This document shows, in pieces, positions 25,242 to 36,947 of a DNA stretch of 64,000 nt. The first letter of the stretch is position 1. Each line of letters opens with the position of its first letter. The stretch comes from Brachynemurus nebulosus. Taxonomy: Eukaryota > Arthropoda > Insecta > Neuroptera > Myrmeleontidae. The position numbers were made by a program, and so were the translations under genes. A model generated the notes under the pieces. That model had not been told where the DNA came from. It made no database searches and was given only the letters and a program-made list of their open reading frames with translations. The stretch is taken from assembly GCA_035578155.1 (NCBI GenBank), contig JAPWDM010000016.1, positions 1,078,001 through 1,142,000 on the forward strand. The letters are read 5' to 3'.

Positions 25242-25440
25242 GTACGTATTTATGTATCAAGGCCATAGCGGTCGAACGAAAAAGTCTACTTGTATGAAAT
25301 TTGTGGAAAATATTGGAAATTCAAAAATCTTGGATGAGTTCTTCAACCAGACGCGTCCGACGCCAGGAACATGGTCTTTCAATAAAGGGATATTTGATAT
25401 GGATTATCCATATACTATATTTCGTTACTGAAGTCAAATA
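25065..25440 (+). repeat. (TA)n-centred dispersed element, copy 1
   Basis: Layout: a GCCCGGGACTATGGCAGAAA segment, GAGGTCCCTAGAACCCGAAA, TATTCACTAAAATTTATG, then (TA)n (25183-25228), then GCGGTCGAACGAAAAAGTCT and CAGACGCGTCCGACGCCAGG. The same order recurs at 25884-26220 and 46038-46345, with right-half pieces at 45500. Short frames across it are not genes. Confidence 0.75.
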
Positions 25441-25626
25441 ACGACTTATAGAATTAGTATGTTCATACATATATGTAGTACGATATTATATATATACATA
25501 TTCGTCAAAGACCTATGCATGTACAAAATTACGAAATAAAAAAAGTCGCCAAGTGCAAGTTGTACTTGCGCCAATAGTGTTCCGTACAAGCAGTGATTAT
25601 TATAGATTTAATGTAATATGTAGCAT

Positions 25627-25996
25627 ATAAAATACCCCTGTCGTAGCATCCTGCATAACATAACGAATTTCCGTTTACAAAAATTAGTTTTTCTCGGGAA
25701 TTAGTTGATAGAATAATTATTGTTCAAAAAACTTTTTTATGTGATTTTTCCGCCTCTTTTCAATGGTGCAAAAAAATGTTGCAAAAATTTTTGAATTTGG
25801 GGAAACTTGCAAAAATTATTTTTTTTCACGAAAAATTCCCTAAAAACCATGTTTCGAGTATCGCATTTATGGCAAGATTTTTAGCGAATTTCCAGAATGG
25901 AATTCAGTTATTACAGCCACTGTCATGACGCGACTTGAGTCCGGGACTATGGCAGAAATTTGCTTTGAGGTCCCTAGAAACCGAAAATAATATTCA

Positions 25997-26077
<81 letters not shown>

Positions 26078-26405
26078 TTTCGCACGGTAACTCTCGAACG
26101 AAATGTCCTATTTTTACGAAATTTGGTGAAAATGTTGGAAGTCTTAAGCTCAAACCGTAGGACAAGTTCGTTAGTCAGACACGTCCGATGTCGGAAACAG
26201 GTTTTTTAAGGACTTTTCGTGAAAAAAAAAATTAGTTTTTGGTAAAATTTTTGCAACATTTTTTTACACCATTAGAAAGAGAAGAAAAAATCAGATAAAA
26301 GAGATTTTAGACCATCTTTCTGTATAAACTGGTTACCGAGAAAAACTAATTTTTATAACAGGAAACTCGCTATGTTATGCAGGATGCTGCGACAGGGGTA
26401 TTATA
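25627..26405. mobile_element. Element with CCCCTGTCGYAGCATCC ends around (TA)n, copy 2
   Basis: Terminal inverted arms lie at 25627-25860 and 26180-26405. The outermost bases read AATACCCCTGTCGTAGCATC on the left and the inverse GATGCTGCGACAGGGGTATT on the right. The arms flank the (TA)n-centred segment with a (TG)n tail (26000-26077). A lone right end with the same CGCTATGTTATGCAGATGCT string lies at 52141-52172, so this is a multi-copy family. No coding frame. Confidence 0.75.
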
Positions 26406-26419
26406 TACATATTATCATT

Positions 26420-28740
26420 AGTTCATCATTACTTTTGAATCACCCTCGTATGTTTATTATAGTAGGTACGCAATCTGAATCTTCATCTCATCATCTGTTT
26501 GTCTTTTTTTACTATTCCGTTAGAGCTCTAAGAATTCCTTAAATGTCGTTCACACCCTCTTGAAGGGAAATATATTTTATTGCTTGTCAGATTTATCAAT
26601 TTATCATTCTGTTTACTGGTTTTTAAATATTAATAATACAAATGTACTATATAACATCCACAAGTATACAAAACCACACAAAACCAATACATTCTTATAC
26701 CAACACATTACTACATAGAGATATTTTAAAAAATTATCCTTGTTTGACTCAGTCATAGTGTCCCATTTGCATGTTTATCTCTCATAGTAAAGTAATAATA
26801 GATACGGTTCTTTCTGGTATTGTGTATAATCAAATCACAGAGCATATTTCTCCCGGAGATATTTCTTTTGTTATCTCTGGTATAATATATTACGTATGTA
26901 TAATTATGTAGTACTATTATCTTTTCAAATAATACGTTATTCAAACGTTAAATCCTTAAATCATTGTTAAACATGGACTTAGAATAATTAATATTATTTG
27001 TTAGAAATTATCCAGAAATTTATAATCTTAACCTCCACATTATTATTACTGCATTAAATACAACATCCATTTTCAAATATCAAGTAATAACTAATTTAAA
27101 CTGACTGATTTGACTTGACTTGGTCTATCTAAAAGCATCTGGATTTGACGTGACGTGATTGGACTTGAAATGACTTGACTGGCTTGATCTGAAATGAGCC
27201 TTAAGAGAATCGGTGAAAAGAACATATTTTCCGTTTGAAAAATTTTTAGTAACGTCCGAGGGCTTTATCTATTGTGTATAATTCGGTAGAAAAGACAGAA
27301 AGTTCATTCGGTAGTCTCAAATTTATATGATTGTTTTTAACTACTACGGCAATCTTTTCTTTTTTCTTTTAGTGTTCCGTACCAAAGTTGGCAAAACGGA
27401 ACACTTGGGGAATCATTTCGGTGTTTGTTCGTTTGTCACAGATGATTTCCTCCGAAACCATTCAACGTGAAAATTTCAAATTTAGCAATAGAGTTAGCAA
27501 TAAATCTATTTTCTGATAAACATTTCCCGACTTTAAAAATGACCTTAGATTTTGGACTAAAAAAGCTAATAAATGACAAAACAACTTTGACTTTTCTTCA
27601 AATATCTGACAAAAATTATCTGTTTTAATGGAATTTTTGTACTGCCATGAACAAAATAAAAAATAAACAGACAAAAAACTAAGCAAATATGAAGCAAGGA
27701 AATATAGGTAAATGAAATGCAAGAAGAATAACAATTTTCTATTTGTCTACTGCATATAAAATAATACTACCTTATAAAATTTTAATTGATACAGGATTAT
27801 TAAAAACTGAAAGTTTCATATTTAATATCTCTTTTATAATTAATCTTTTATTAGCCGTAGTGATTTGTTTTGTAAATTAATATCCATTTCACTTTTCTGA
27901 AAAATATTTATCAATTATTAAATATTTAATGACAGTTAATTATTATTAACTTAAAAAAATAAATAAGAATAAAATTAGAAATGTTATAGGTAAATAATAA
28001 AAATCCATTTTGGCTATATTTTGAGTAGCTTAACAACATAAGTATTCAAAATATATTACGACTATCAAAATGTGTTTTTAGTTACCAAAAATTTGTTCTA
28101 TTACATTTAACACTTTAAATTCATACAAATTTAATTTTAATACATTTCGACCTTTAAATTTATTTTATGATTACATGCTGATATAATTTGATGTTATTAA
28201 TATAACTACAAAATAAAATTTTTAAAAATTCAGTTCTTAACATAAAATTTAGATTAGAAGAAGCAAGAATTTTCTTTACTAACAATAAAACTTCACTGGT
28301 TCGAGAAATCTTGAACTTCTAGTTTAGAGTCACGAACTTATCTCAGAATTGCTTATAGAACGCTTTACAGGTAAAAAAAAAAATTTTATTAATAGAAGAG
28401 AGCTTATGGATATTTTCTATTTTCGAGCAAAAGTGCCAGTAAAAATAAAAAAACTGAAAAGTTGGAATTGGAATTTTGGTAGGTTTATAATTATAGAGAT
28501 CTTGTTATAATATCATAGAAAATTATCTTTTTATAAGAAAGAAATGCAAAAACATTGGCTATAGTTGGATGGCCCAACCTAATCTTTTTCTATACGTTGT
28601 GTGTTATAATTTACTAATTTACATTTGATATATGCCTTGAATACTTAATTTTATATTTAGTCGATCCATATTTAAAAAGAAAAATATTTAGATTTGTCTC
28701 GTCAAACTGATTGCAACAACAATGTAAAGTTCCATTAAAC
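26420..28740. other. AT-rich DNA, no gene seen
   Basis: About 2.3 kb. Noted: an imperfect TGACTTGACT decamer repeat near 27110-27200 and a hairpin AGTGTTCCGTACC / ACGGAACACTT near 27370-27405. Nothing here supports a gene. Confidence 0.45.
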
Positions 28741-28744
28741 ACAA

Positions 28745-29222
<478 letters not shown>

Positions 29223-29239
29223 CTTTTTTTATTGAGTGT

Positions 29240-30655
29240 TATTACAGATTATGGATAGTCGATAGATAAGTATATTAAATAGTTTTCTGAATTAAAGTAT
29301 ATAATTAAAATAATGATTTTTATTGATTAACTTAATTAACCGATAATGGTAACTTAATAACATAGATTTATTGCTTCAATTCTATCATTAATTTAGATTG
29401 TCTCTTATGCTCATTTCGCTAAAATAAGTGAACGACTTATTACAACATGATAATATTGTTAAAGCGTATATATTGTATAGTTGATTTATCTAAAATTGAG
29501 TGTTGTGACAACGATTTAGTATGAACGAAATAACTTAATTAAAATGATAAAATTAACAATTTCCATATGTTAATACAACAATGTAATTCCAAAAATTTCA
29601 TATTGTTTCTAGAACCCAATGATTTCGTTGCTTAGATAGGACAATACAATTTGGTTGGGAGAACACATATTTGATGTGTAATTTCTCTGAGTGTATGTAT
29701 ATAAAGATGGTATTAGTATGTACTTTAAGTATACACTTCAAATTTTAAATCATAAAAGTGAGATAAAAGTGTTATCCGCTTTAAATTTCTGAAAAAAAAA
29801 AACAAAATAAAATTTTCAGAAAGTGGTATTTTGCAAAGTAAAATTTTTAACAATAATTATTGTTTATATATTCCCCCAATATTTTTATCATAAACAATAG
29901 TTATAGAAAGATAGGTAGGTATTGAATAAGTATTTTTGTTTGTTAATTTATTGATGATAGAGAAAAAAATAAAGTGCTAAATAAAAATTTATGTTTTGTA
30001 TAGACACTGAAATGTTTTTAAACTATTTTCAGTTTAATTTTGTAAAAACACCTGAAAAATTATCAATTACAGACAAATATTTTTCTAAGCAAACGAATTG
30101 AAAATTATTTGTAAGCTGACACCACCATAGATAAAAAGCCTCCCTGTAGATAACTTGTATTCAGTTTATTAACCCTTTCCTGCTCAGCAGTTTTAGATCA
30201 TTATTGTTCAACGATACTTCAAATTAACAAATCATTAATAATATGGGTAAATACTTATTGATAAGAATTATATAGTTTGCACATATGTTCTATTGTGCTA
30301 GAATATCAATAGGACAATGCAATTTAATTGCCTATATTTAGGAGCAAGTAAAAACATTACCTATTTTAATAGCTCAGAAACTACACACTACATAATTTGT
30401 TGTAAAAACAATCATTTCGGTGATCTTTTTTACCGAATTACTAAAATTGTTTAAAGACTGTGGTATGTAAGAAATAATAGCACTGACATAATTTCAAAAT
30501 ATTTTATTAAATAATTAACTTTTGTATACAGCTGTTGGAAAAGTTACACTATTGGTTTAGTTTATAACTCGTAAAATGTTAAGAGTTTATTTTAAAGCCT
30601 CCTATAGGGTCGTAAATATAACCCTTTACCCGCAATTTTTTCATCACCATCGTCG
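29240..30655. other. AT-rich DNA, no gene seen
   Basis: No coding frame, RNA or structured repeat could be supported. Confidence 0.45.
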
Positions 30656-30662
30656 GCGATAC

Positions 30663-31086
30663 ACTAAATGACACCAAATATGCATCAAATTACACCAAAT
30701 AACACCAAAAGTACACCAAATGACACCAAAAATACACCAAATGACACCAAAAAGACACCAAAGAGTCACTCCCAAGGAGTCACTCCCAAAGAGTCACTCC
30801 CAAGGAGTTACTCCCAAAGAGTCACTCCCAAGGAGTTACTCCCAAAGAGTCTCCCCCAAAGAGTCACTCCCAAAGAGTCACTTCCAAAGAGTCACTCCCA
30901 AAAGAGTCACTTCCAAAGAGTCACTCCCAAAGAGTCACTCCCAAAAAGTCACTGCCAAAAGAGTTACTCCCAAAAGAGTCACTCTCAAAGAGTCACTCCC
31001 AAAGGGTCACTCCCAAAGAGTCACTCCCAAAGAGTCACTCCCAAGGAGTCATTCCCAAAGAGTCACTCCCAAGGAGTCACTCCCAA
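30663..31086. repeat. 14 bp minisatellite preceded by ACACCAAATG repeats
   Basis: First ~95 bp of ACACCAAATGACACCAAAA-type repeats, then about 23 copies of a 14 bp unit GAGTCACTCCCAAA/G (30762-31085) with occasional 15 bp versions. Because 14 is not a multiple of three, several frames stay open and give Ser/Lys/Pro-rich translations; these are by-products of the repeat, not genes. Confidence 0.93.
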
Positions 31087-31089
31087 TAT

Positions 31090-31690
31090 TGAAGTGTAAC
31101 AATATGCGAAAACGTTCATTCAGCATTGATAACAGATTTCGTATTTAAGATAAATTTGAATGTTATTACAGCTGTTTACGAAACTAATGCCATACGTATA
31201 TGTATATTCAACTAATTTTTTAATAAATTTAACAAAAAAAGATACATTGTTTAAATAAATATAAAATATTGAAAGGAAATTTTATTAAAATACACGGAAT
31301 ATTGTACAATTAAATAAGACTAAAAAATATCTATAACGAGAAATTAATGTATCGAAACTACTTTAAGATCATCAAATTAATGTTTCAAGAAACTACTTTA
31401 AGATGATTACATATCAAGTTTTAAGAATAAGATTTTTAAAAAATTTATTCATATTTATAAAATATGATTTTACCGACGTAGAGACCTCTACTTTTAACAG
31501 AGTACTGTATAGATAGTACATTAACATTACTATAAATTTCACAAATTTATCGAAGTATATGTATGTATCTCTCTATTCCTTTATTAAAATTTCAGCATGT
31601 ATTTTTCGATTTTTTATAAAAAATGTTTTAAACTGCTTGAATGCTTTTATTTAGAAGTAGAAGGACTAATGTAACATTAATTTTTTATTT
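31090..31690. other. AT-rich DNA, no gene seen
   Basis: No supportable gene or repeat. Confidence 0.4.
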
Positions 31691-31699
31691 CTATAGAAG

Positions 31700-32705
31700 T
31701 CACTTTTCACAGTAAAATCATAGAAAAACACGAGTCGACTTTCGGCTTTTACACCATCGTCAGGTGAAAAACATAACTAAAATTGTTCTTTTAGGCGAAA
31801 ACTATTTATAATATTAACTGGAGTAAATAATGTATTGGTGGGGGATGTTAGAGATAGAGGTAGATATAATCACAGTAAACAAATGTAAGGGAACACCCAA
31901 GTTGACCAATTTTTGATAAAACTAAAATTTTTGTATTATTTGCAAAGGTACTTACAGCGAAATTTATTTTAAGAACAGTTAGGTGTAATATTATTAAATA
32001 ACTAGAGTACGTTGGGGAAAACCAGACACGTGAAACGGCGGTGAATGATAATTACCAGAAATAAAAGAAAAAATATACAGTTATCTGTCTGTGTTAATTT
32101 GTCATAATAGAGATATCTATTGATTTGCACGAAGGGTTACACCCAGCAGGTAGCCGTTTTTGTTAAACTAAAAGGTTTGTTAAATGATGTAAAAATATAT
32201 TGCAAAAAGACCATTTAAATATTAATTACCAGGAATGGATAAATTTTTAAAATGGGTACCTAACTAAACTATTCGAAAATAAAACGTGAGATGGACCGTG
32301 TTATAGATTTAATAAAGGCGATTTGTTTAAATCAATTTGGTCATTTAAGATGACGTGGTTTGGGTCTTTGTTCAATTTGTTGATTTCCAGGGCTTCCAAA
32401 ATGTTGAGTTTGCGGCCTTTTTTACAAATATGTAATATTTTGGGTTGTTGATCGGGTTTTACCGAATGACCTGTTTCTAGTAGATGTAAACCAAAGTTGG
32501 AAATGCGTTTCTGGGTGGTAGTATGTTCCCTATATCTGGTTTCGAACGTTCGGCCAGTCTGACCTATGTAAGAAGCGTTACACTCCGAACAATCTAGACG
32601 ATAAACTCCACATTTCTTCATGGGGTCGGATTTTTCATTAGCGTTATAAAGGAAACGGCCAATAGTATGTGTGGAATGATAAGCGGGATATTTGATCTAT
32701 ATCCT
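31700..32705 (-). mobile_element. 3' fragment of a Penelope-like retroelement
   Basis: Contains the GIY-YIG coding end (32301-32705, minus strand). Further downstream, 31725-31765 reads on the minus strand CCTGACGATGGTGTAAAAGC then CGAAAGTCGACTCG, the kind of string I associate with the 3' region of Penelope-like and related elements. No reverse transcriptase domain remains: the frame is closed by a stop near 32705, just before a MITE. The limits are approximate. Confidence 0.6.
32301..32705 (-). pseudogene. GIY-YIG endonuclease domain, C-terminal fragment of a Penelope-type polyprotein
   Basis: The open frame runs from about 32700 to the stop at 32301; its first ATG (32621) is internal. Residues read YHSTHTIGRFLYNANEKSDP, then CGVYRLDCSEC with NASYIGQTGRTF, then RYREH. 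G-V-Y...Y-I-G-Q-T-G-R...R...E-H is the GIY-YIG nuclease motif, and the Cys pair (C-x2-C) before it is typical of the Penelope-type insert. The H-x-L-E-T-G-H and I-L-E-A-L-E-I-N segments match the family's later part. In full elements this nuclease follows the reverse transcriptase and nicks the target. Here that upstream part is lost, so it cannot act alone. The remaining ~130 codons are intact. Confidence 0.75.
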
Positions 32706-32722
32706 TCTATAGAATTATTTAA

Positions 32723-32962
32723 TTCTATTGGCGACGCAAAGATTACGCGAGCGCTCCTGGTTTTTTAAATTAGAAGCTGTATCAAGTAAAAATTTTTGTA
32801 TACGTTTAATTGTCAATAGAAAAAGGTACTATACAAATTATGCTCGGATGACTAGATTTTATATCATCCATTAATCGTATACGTATATTTTTACTTGATG
32901 CTAGTTCTAATTTTACCACCAGAGGCGCGAGTGAGAATCTTTGCGTCGCCAATAGAAGTGTT
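32723..32962. mobile_element. Palindromic MITE, TTCTATTGGCGACGCAAAGA ends
   Basis: Arms at about 32725-32815 and 32865-32960 are inverted copies (ATTGGCGACGCAAAGATT on the left; its inverse at the right end), with ~50 bp between. There is no coding sequence. It sits immediately upstream of the truncated Penelope-type frame. Confidence 0.8.
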
Positions 32963-33658
32963 AAAAAAAAAATTTCGAGAAAACCAGAATTTTCATTTTC
33001 ATATCAATTTGATTGCTCAGTTTATAAAAAAATATGCTAGTTTTATCGATGGCCAAACATTTTACGTTAAATGAGAAGGTTCTTATATGTACCACGCGAT
33101 ATCGCGTAATTGATCATATAGTAAAGTAGTCATATCATGCGATACCATGGGATCGGTAATGAAAGTATTAAAACTATCGATTTTTTTTTTACTTTTTGTA
33201 CAATACAAATGTGTCTAATTTAAATTTTTTAACAGTCATTAACGTCATAAGACGTCGAATAAAATCTTACTAAATCATATATCATATCCAACAAGCAAAT
33301 AGTGTGTTTTAAAACAGATCGCCAATATTACCTTTAAAAATTTTTAATAAAAAATTTTTTTTATTAAAAAACAGCGATTTTAGCTGAGTACATAATATAA
33401 TTGTAATATTAAGTTTCATCAGAGAATATGTAGTATTGAATATTATCATATACAGATTAAAAATAAAAAATATACAGTGATACATTTTTGTAAAATTATG
33501 AGAATATATATTGTGTACCGTAATTGTAAATGAAAGATTTTCTATAAAATTTCATATTAATTTCAAACATATTACTTTTTGCTAGCTAAAATCGGCATAT
33601 GAATAAAAACTAACATTTTTACTCATAGTCATATATTTAAATTACACAATGCTAATAA
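32963..33658. other. AT-rich DNA, no gene seen
   Basis: Nothing supportable. Confidence 0.4.
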
Positions 33659-33759
33659 TATCAAATAGTTATACATAAATTTATGTGAATTTTTATATTC
33701 GAATCAAGTTTAGGGTGTGATATTAAAAAAATAGTTTATTTTTTAGGGATGGATGTAAA
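33659..33759 (+). repeat. 101 bp repeat, copy 1 (identical to 38219-38319)
   Basis: From TATCAAATAGTTATACATAA to TTAGGGATGGATGTAAA, this is base-for-base identical to 38219-38319. The flanks on both sides differ. No terminal inverted repeats and no TG...CA ends are present. Confidence 0.97.
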
Positions 33760-33901
33760 TAAAAAGATCGATTTTTCTTTTTAAAATTTTTTTTTATTAA
33801 GTATAGTTTTAAAAAAAAATAGGTACAATTATCACTTTTAAACATATAAACAATAATAAGATTTCTTACAAAAATATGGCAATTTTTTAAATTTACAAAT
33901 T

Positions 33902-34297
33902 TCAAGAAGATCCAACGTTTTGAATTGCGATTTCAAGAAGATCCAATGTTTTGAATTGCAATTTATGAGTTAGTCCGATTGGCCCATTATTTATGATACC
34001 CAGTTGTGGATTATTCTGAACCCACGCCAGCATCTGCTCATTTAAATTATCGAATCTCGCCGGCAATGATATGTATCCAATTTCTAATTCCAAAACTGTC
34101 TTCATTTTTGATTAATCGAATTTTGACGGTAACTGACTTGCGTCCATTATTTTATATGTTTTTCCAATCTCCATATCAGAAAGATTAATCCACCGTTTAA
34201 TGGAACCAAGATGGTTCAATTCGTCCATAAAATTTCCCGCCATTTTTTGAATTAAGTCTCTGTTTCCAGATGAAACACCAGCAGTAATGAATTCCAT
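33902..34297 (-). pseudogene. Small unknown gene with one in-frame stop
   Basis: Two open segments in the same frame (34297-34112 and 34108-33902) are separated by a single TAA at 34109-34111, together ~131 codons starting from an ATG. The first half reads MEFITAGVSSGNRDLIQKMA, then WINLSDMEIGKTYKI. The second half contains TVLELEIGYISLPARF, then LGIINNGPIGLTHKLQF. The composition is that of a real globular protein, and the strand-like V-L-E-L-E...I-S-L-P-A-R-F pattern suggests a beta-rich (possibly OB-like) fold, which is only inference. Near the 3' end a 32 bp stretch is tandemly duplicated (33905-33965). I do not recognise the family. It is either a recently broken gene or one read through at the stop. 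Confidence 0.5.
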
Positions 34298-34429
34298 TAT
34301 TGGTAATAATTAATTCTTAACATAACAACTGAAAATTTACAACAATAAGATTTAATGTATTTCACTTAAAGTTTCGAACAAAATTGTAATTGAAGAAATT
34401 CTGTCGCGGCCTTTTTACAGAAGAAAAAT

Positions 34430-34880
34430 AGCCCGATGACGTCAGCTATCACACTTTATGTAGCCATGCAGGTTAAAACCTGTTGCTTCATTTTCGCACA
34501 TTAGACAGAAATCTTCGCTATTTGATATCAGTATACTTTTAGTGACGTCAGCTGACAATTTATACAAGTTTAAACCTGTTTTCGGATAAAAATATGATAA
34601 AATTATGAATCAAGATAGAGTTCCCGGAAGTTCAGACTAGCAACGCCATTTTTTAACTATAGAAAAGGATTTTCGGCGCCATCTGTTTACAATTTATCAA
34701 ACTTACGCACAGGGATCGCTATTATCCAGACTACGAGAGCCATCTAGTAGTGAATTTACAGAGCTCGAAGGTGGCTGCGCCATCTGTTGACAATTTTGCA
34801 AACTTACGCACAGGAATCGCTAGTATCCAGGACTAGCAACGCTATCTAGTACTAAATTTACAGGGCCCGAATTAGGAATT
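34430..34880. repeat. Locally duplicated DNA (~112 bp tandem duplication)
   Basis: CGCCATCTGTTTACAATTT...ACTTACGCACAGGGATCGCT (from 34677) is repeated from about 34788 with changes. Upstream, GTGACGTCAGCTGACA at 34543 and GATGACGTCAGCTATCA at 34436 form a further pair. No gene is seen. Confidence 0.6.
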
Positions 34881-34903
34881 CTATTAGGAAAATTTTGAAT
34901 TCA

Positions 34904-35075
34904 TAGGTTAGGTTAGGTTAAAAAAATTTTGTTAGGTTAGGTTAGGTTTAAAAAAATTTTGTTAGGTTAGGTTAGGCTAGACAAAATTTCCTTAGGTTTT
35001 TCTTAGGTTAGACCAAATGTCCTTAGGTTCTCTTAGGTTAGATAATGTTCCGTTAGGTTCACTTAAGTTGGACAA
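34904..35075 (+). repeat. Interstitial TTAGG telomere-like repeats
   Basis: Runs of (TTAGG)2-3 alternate with AAAAAATTTTG spacers (34904-34980), then decay into single TTAGG copies about every 20 bp to 35060. TTAGG is the ancestral insect telomere repeat. The higher-order unit (TTAGG triplets plus A/T spacer) suggests local amplification rather than a plain telomere remnant. Confidence 0.8.
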
Positions 35076-35107
35076 AATTTTCGTTCACATCACTCCACCC
35101 ACCGCCG

Positions 35108-35203
35108 AAGGCTTCTAGAACCGCCCCGGTAGTTTTCCCTCCTCCCGAGGTCGCTCAAAAAATCGGGAGGAGGGGACAAGGTTCTAGAAGCCCCCAAAAA
35201 CTG
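35108..35203. repeat. GC-rich hairpin
   Basis: GGCTTCTAGAACC (left) pairs with GGTTCTAGAAGCC (right), with an inner CCCTCCTCCCGA / TCGGGAGGAGGGG pair. It is a strong imperfect hairpin with a short loop. No tRNA or known RNA family is recognised. Confidence 0.8.
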
Positions 35204-35401
35204 CTACTAATACCATTTAATCAATGTTCCTATTGATAATTTTTTAATCATGACACTGAGCACTAATTTCTTGAACTGTCATTAAAATTAGTGCTGCTTT
35301 TGGTGGGGCTTCATGCGGGTTTGTCTTCAAAATACCTTTAATAAATTGATGAAATTTACAAACGAAGTAGATACTTGAAAAATAAAAAATAAATTATATT
35401 C

Positions 35402-35470
35402 AAGAATCGTATTCTGATTATTAAGTTGCGTATTCTGATTATTAAGTACGCGTATTCTGATTATTAAGTT
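35402..35470. repeat. Three tandem copies of a ~25 bp unit
   Basis: CGTATTCTGATTATTAAGT occurs three times in a row with 4-7 bp linkers. Confidence 0.85.
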
Positions 35471-36090
35471 GCAATCCCTTATAAAAACCATCTTTCAACA
35501 CCCTCACATAAAAGAAAACTATAATTAAAATTAAAAAAATAAACTATTTTGCTAAACTATAATATTATTAAATATCGTTTATCGATTTATCAGCTCATAA
35601 TATACGTGAATTTCGATTTTTGAATTGCAGCGCCTCTTCAAAAAAAAAAAAAAAAAATCCTGCATTTCTCTGACAAAACAGGAAACTATAATTATTATAT
35701 AGTGAGATTTTTATTGTTTGAATGTTATATAATAAGTCACTGCTCAAACCTTATAAGTCCTAAATATCAAAACGGAATATAATATTGATATATTTTAATT
35801 TCTCTCTCCCTTAGTTTTATTTAGTTAGATGACAATTAGACAATGTCGCAGAGATAGTAAACATTTAGTAAATAGTTCATCCACAGAGGTCACTGTGAGT
35901 TGTTTATTGGCGTTTTCTGACATACTTATTCGAATTTTTTAATTAGTTTTCAAGAGTGCTACTGGTATTCTTTTAACGTAAAAACTCAGTAAGTAATAAA
36001 ATTTTTGAAGTTTTAAATATAAAATTAATTTCAATACAAGATTGAGTACATATTTGACAATTTTTTTTTAACATTTTGTGGTTATTTTAG

Positions 36091-36405
36091 GTTTAAAAGA
36101 ACAAAATACATGGCCGTATCATAAAAATATGGGCTGTTTATCTTTTACCTAAAATTAAAAAGTAAGTAAATTGCCTATAATAACAATGTGTTAACATTAT
36201 TAATTAATATCCAGACATTAATTGTTTTAGTTCGGTTTTCGACATGTATACGGATCAGCAGAATAAATTTATTTTCAAATCTTATCTGTACATTGCAGTT
36301 GAAGATGAAAATGGAACTAAAGTGTTAGAATCAGTATTTGATAACATGTTATGTCAAATAAATAAGTGCCTGAGTGGAGGAGAACATTTTCAACATTTAC
36401 TTTGA
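36091..36405 (+). CDS. Possible small spliced gene (last two exons)
   Basis: ATG 36244 to TGA 36403-36405 encodes 53 aa with ordinary protein composition (begins MYTDQQNKFIFKSYLYIAVE; later GTKVLESVFDNML and CLSGGEHF). AATAAA follows six bases after the stop. Splice-like signals precede it: GTAAGT at 35989, TTATTTTAG to 36090, GTAAGTAA at 36162 and TTGTTTTAG to 36230. They define introns of 102 and 69 bp and an exon 36091-36161. Joining 36091-36161 to 36231 keeps the reading frame open for 25 codons upstream of the ATG. No known family is recognised. It may be a small host gene or a chance alignment of signals in AT-rich DNA. Confidence 0.35.
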
Positions 36406-36419
36406 AGAATAAAATAGTT

Positions 36420-36942
36420 TTTAATGTTTTTATCCGTTTTTGAAGTGATATCTTTTTGCCTCATGTAGTGCTACAGAACACCTAAAAGTAAATTTTTACA
36501 TTGTTATTGTTCGAAGAATTATTTTGTTGGCGTACAAGGAAAGGTATCAAACTGTATTTCTCAAAAATTTTTGAAATTTTGGTCGATTGTAGATCTCATT
36601 AAAACTAATAACGAGCCATATTTCGTTCGTGCCCATAAGCGATTTAAGGGGATAAAACTCACCCCTGAAAATTTGAATTTTTTTCAATTTTCTTAAATAT
36701 CTTGGAAATAGTAAGAGCTTTGGTAGGAAAACTATATATATTTGTAAATGGCACTTTAAGATCTTTATTATGATACCAAAATTAAAGTTACAAAATCATT
36801 GGGGTTTCATCCCTCACCCCCAACCCCTAATTTTATCAGGTATTTTTCGGTAAAAGAGGAGACTGTTATGTGTAAATTAAAAAATTTTTAATTAATATAT
36901 TTTACATTACGCCAGTTTATTTCTTGTTGCATAAATATTAGG
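36420..36942. other. AT-rich DNA, no gene seen
   Basis: Contains a C-rich patch (CATCCCTCACCCCCAACCCC) near 36810. No gene could be supported. Confidence 0.4.
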
Positions 36943-36947
36943 GTGTT

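Noticed and set aside
30663..31086. Possible CRISPR-like array
   Set aside because: Units are 14 bp with no spacers, in a eukaryotic context; it is a minisatellite.
30668..31148. Two overlapping ~143-codon frames rich in Ser/Lys/Pro
   Set aside because: They arise from a 14 bp minisatellite whose rotation leaves several frames open.
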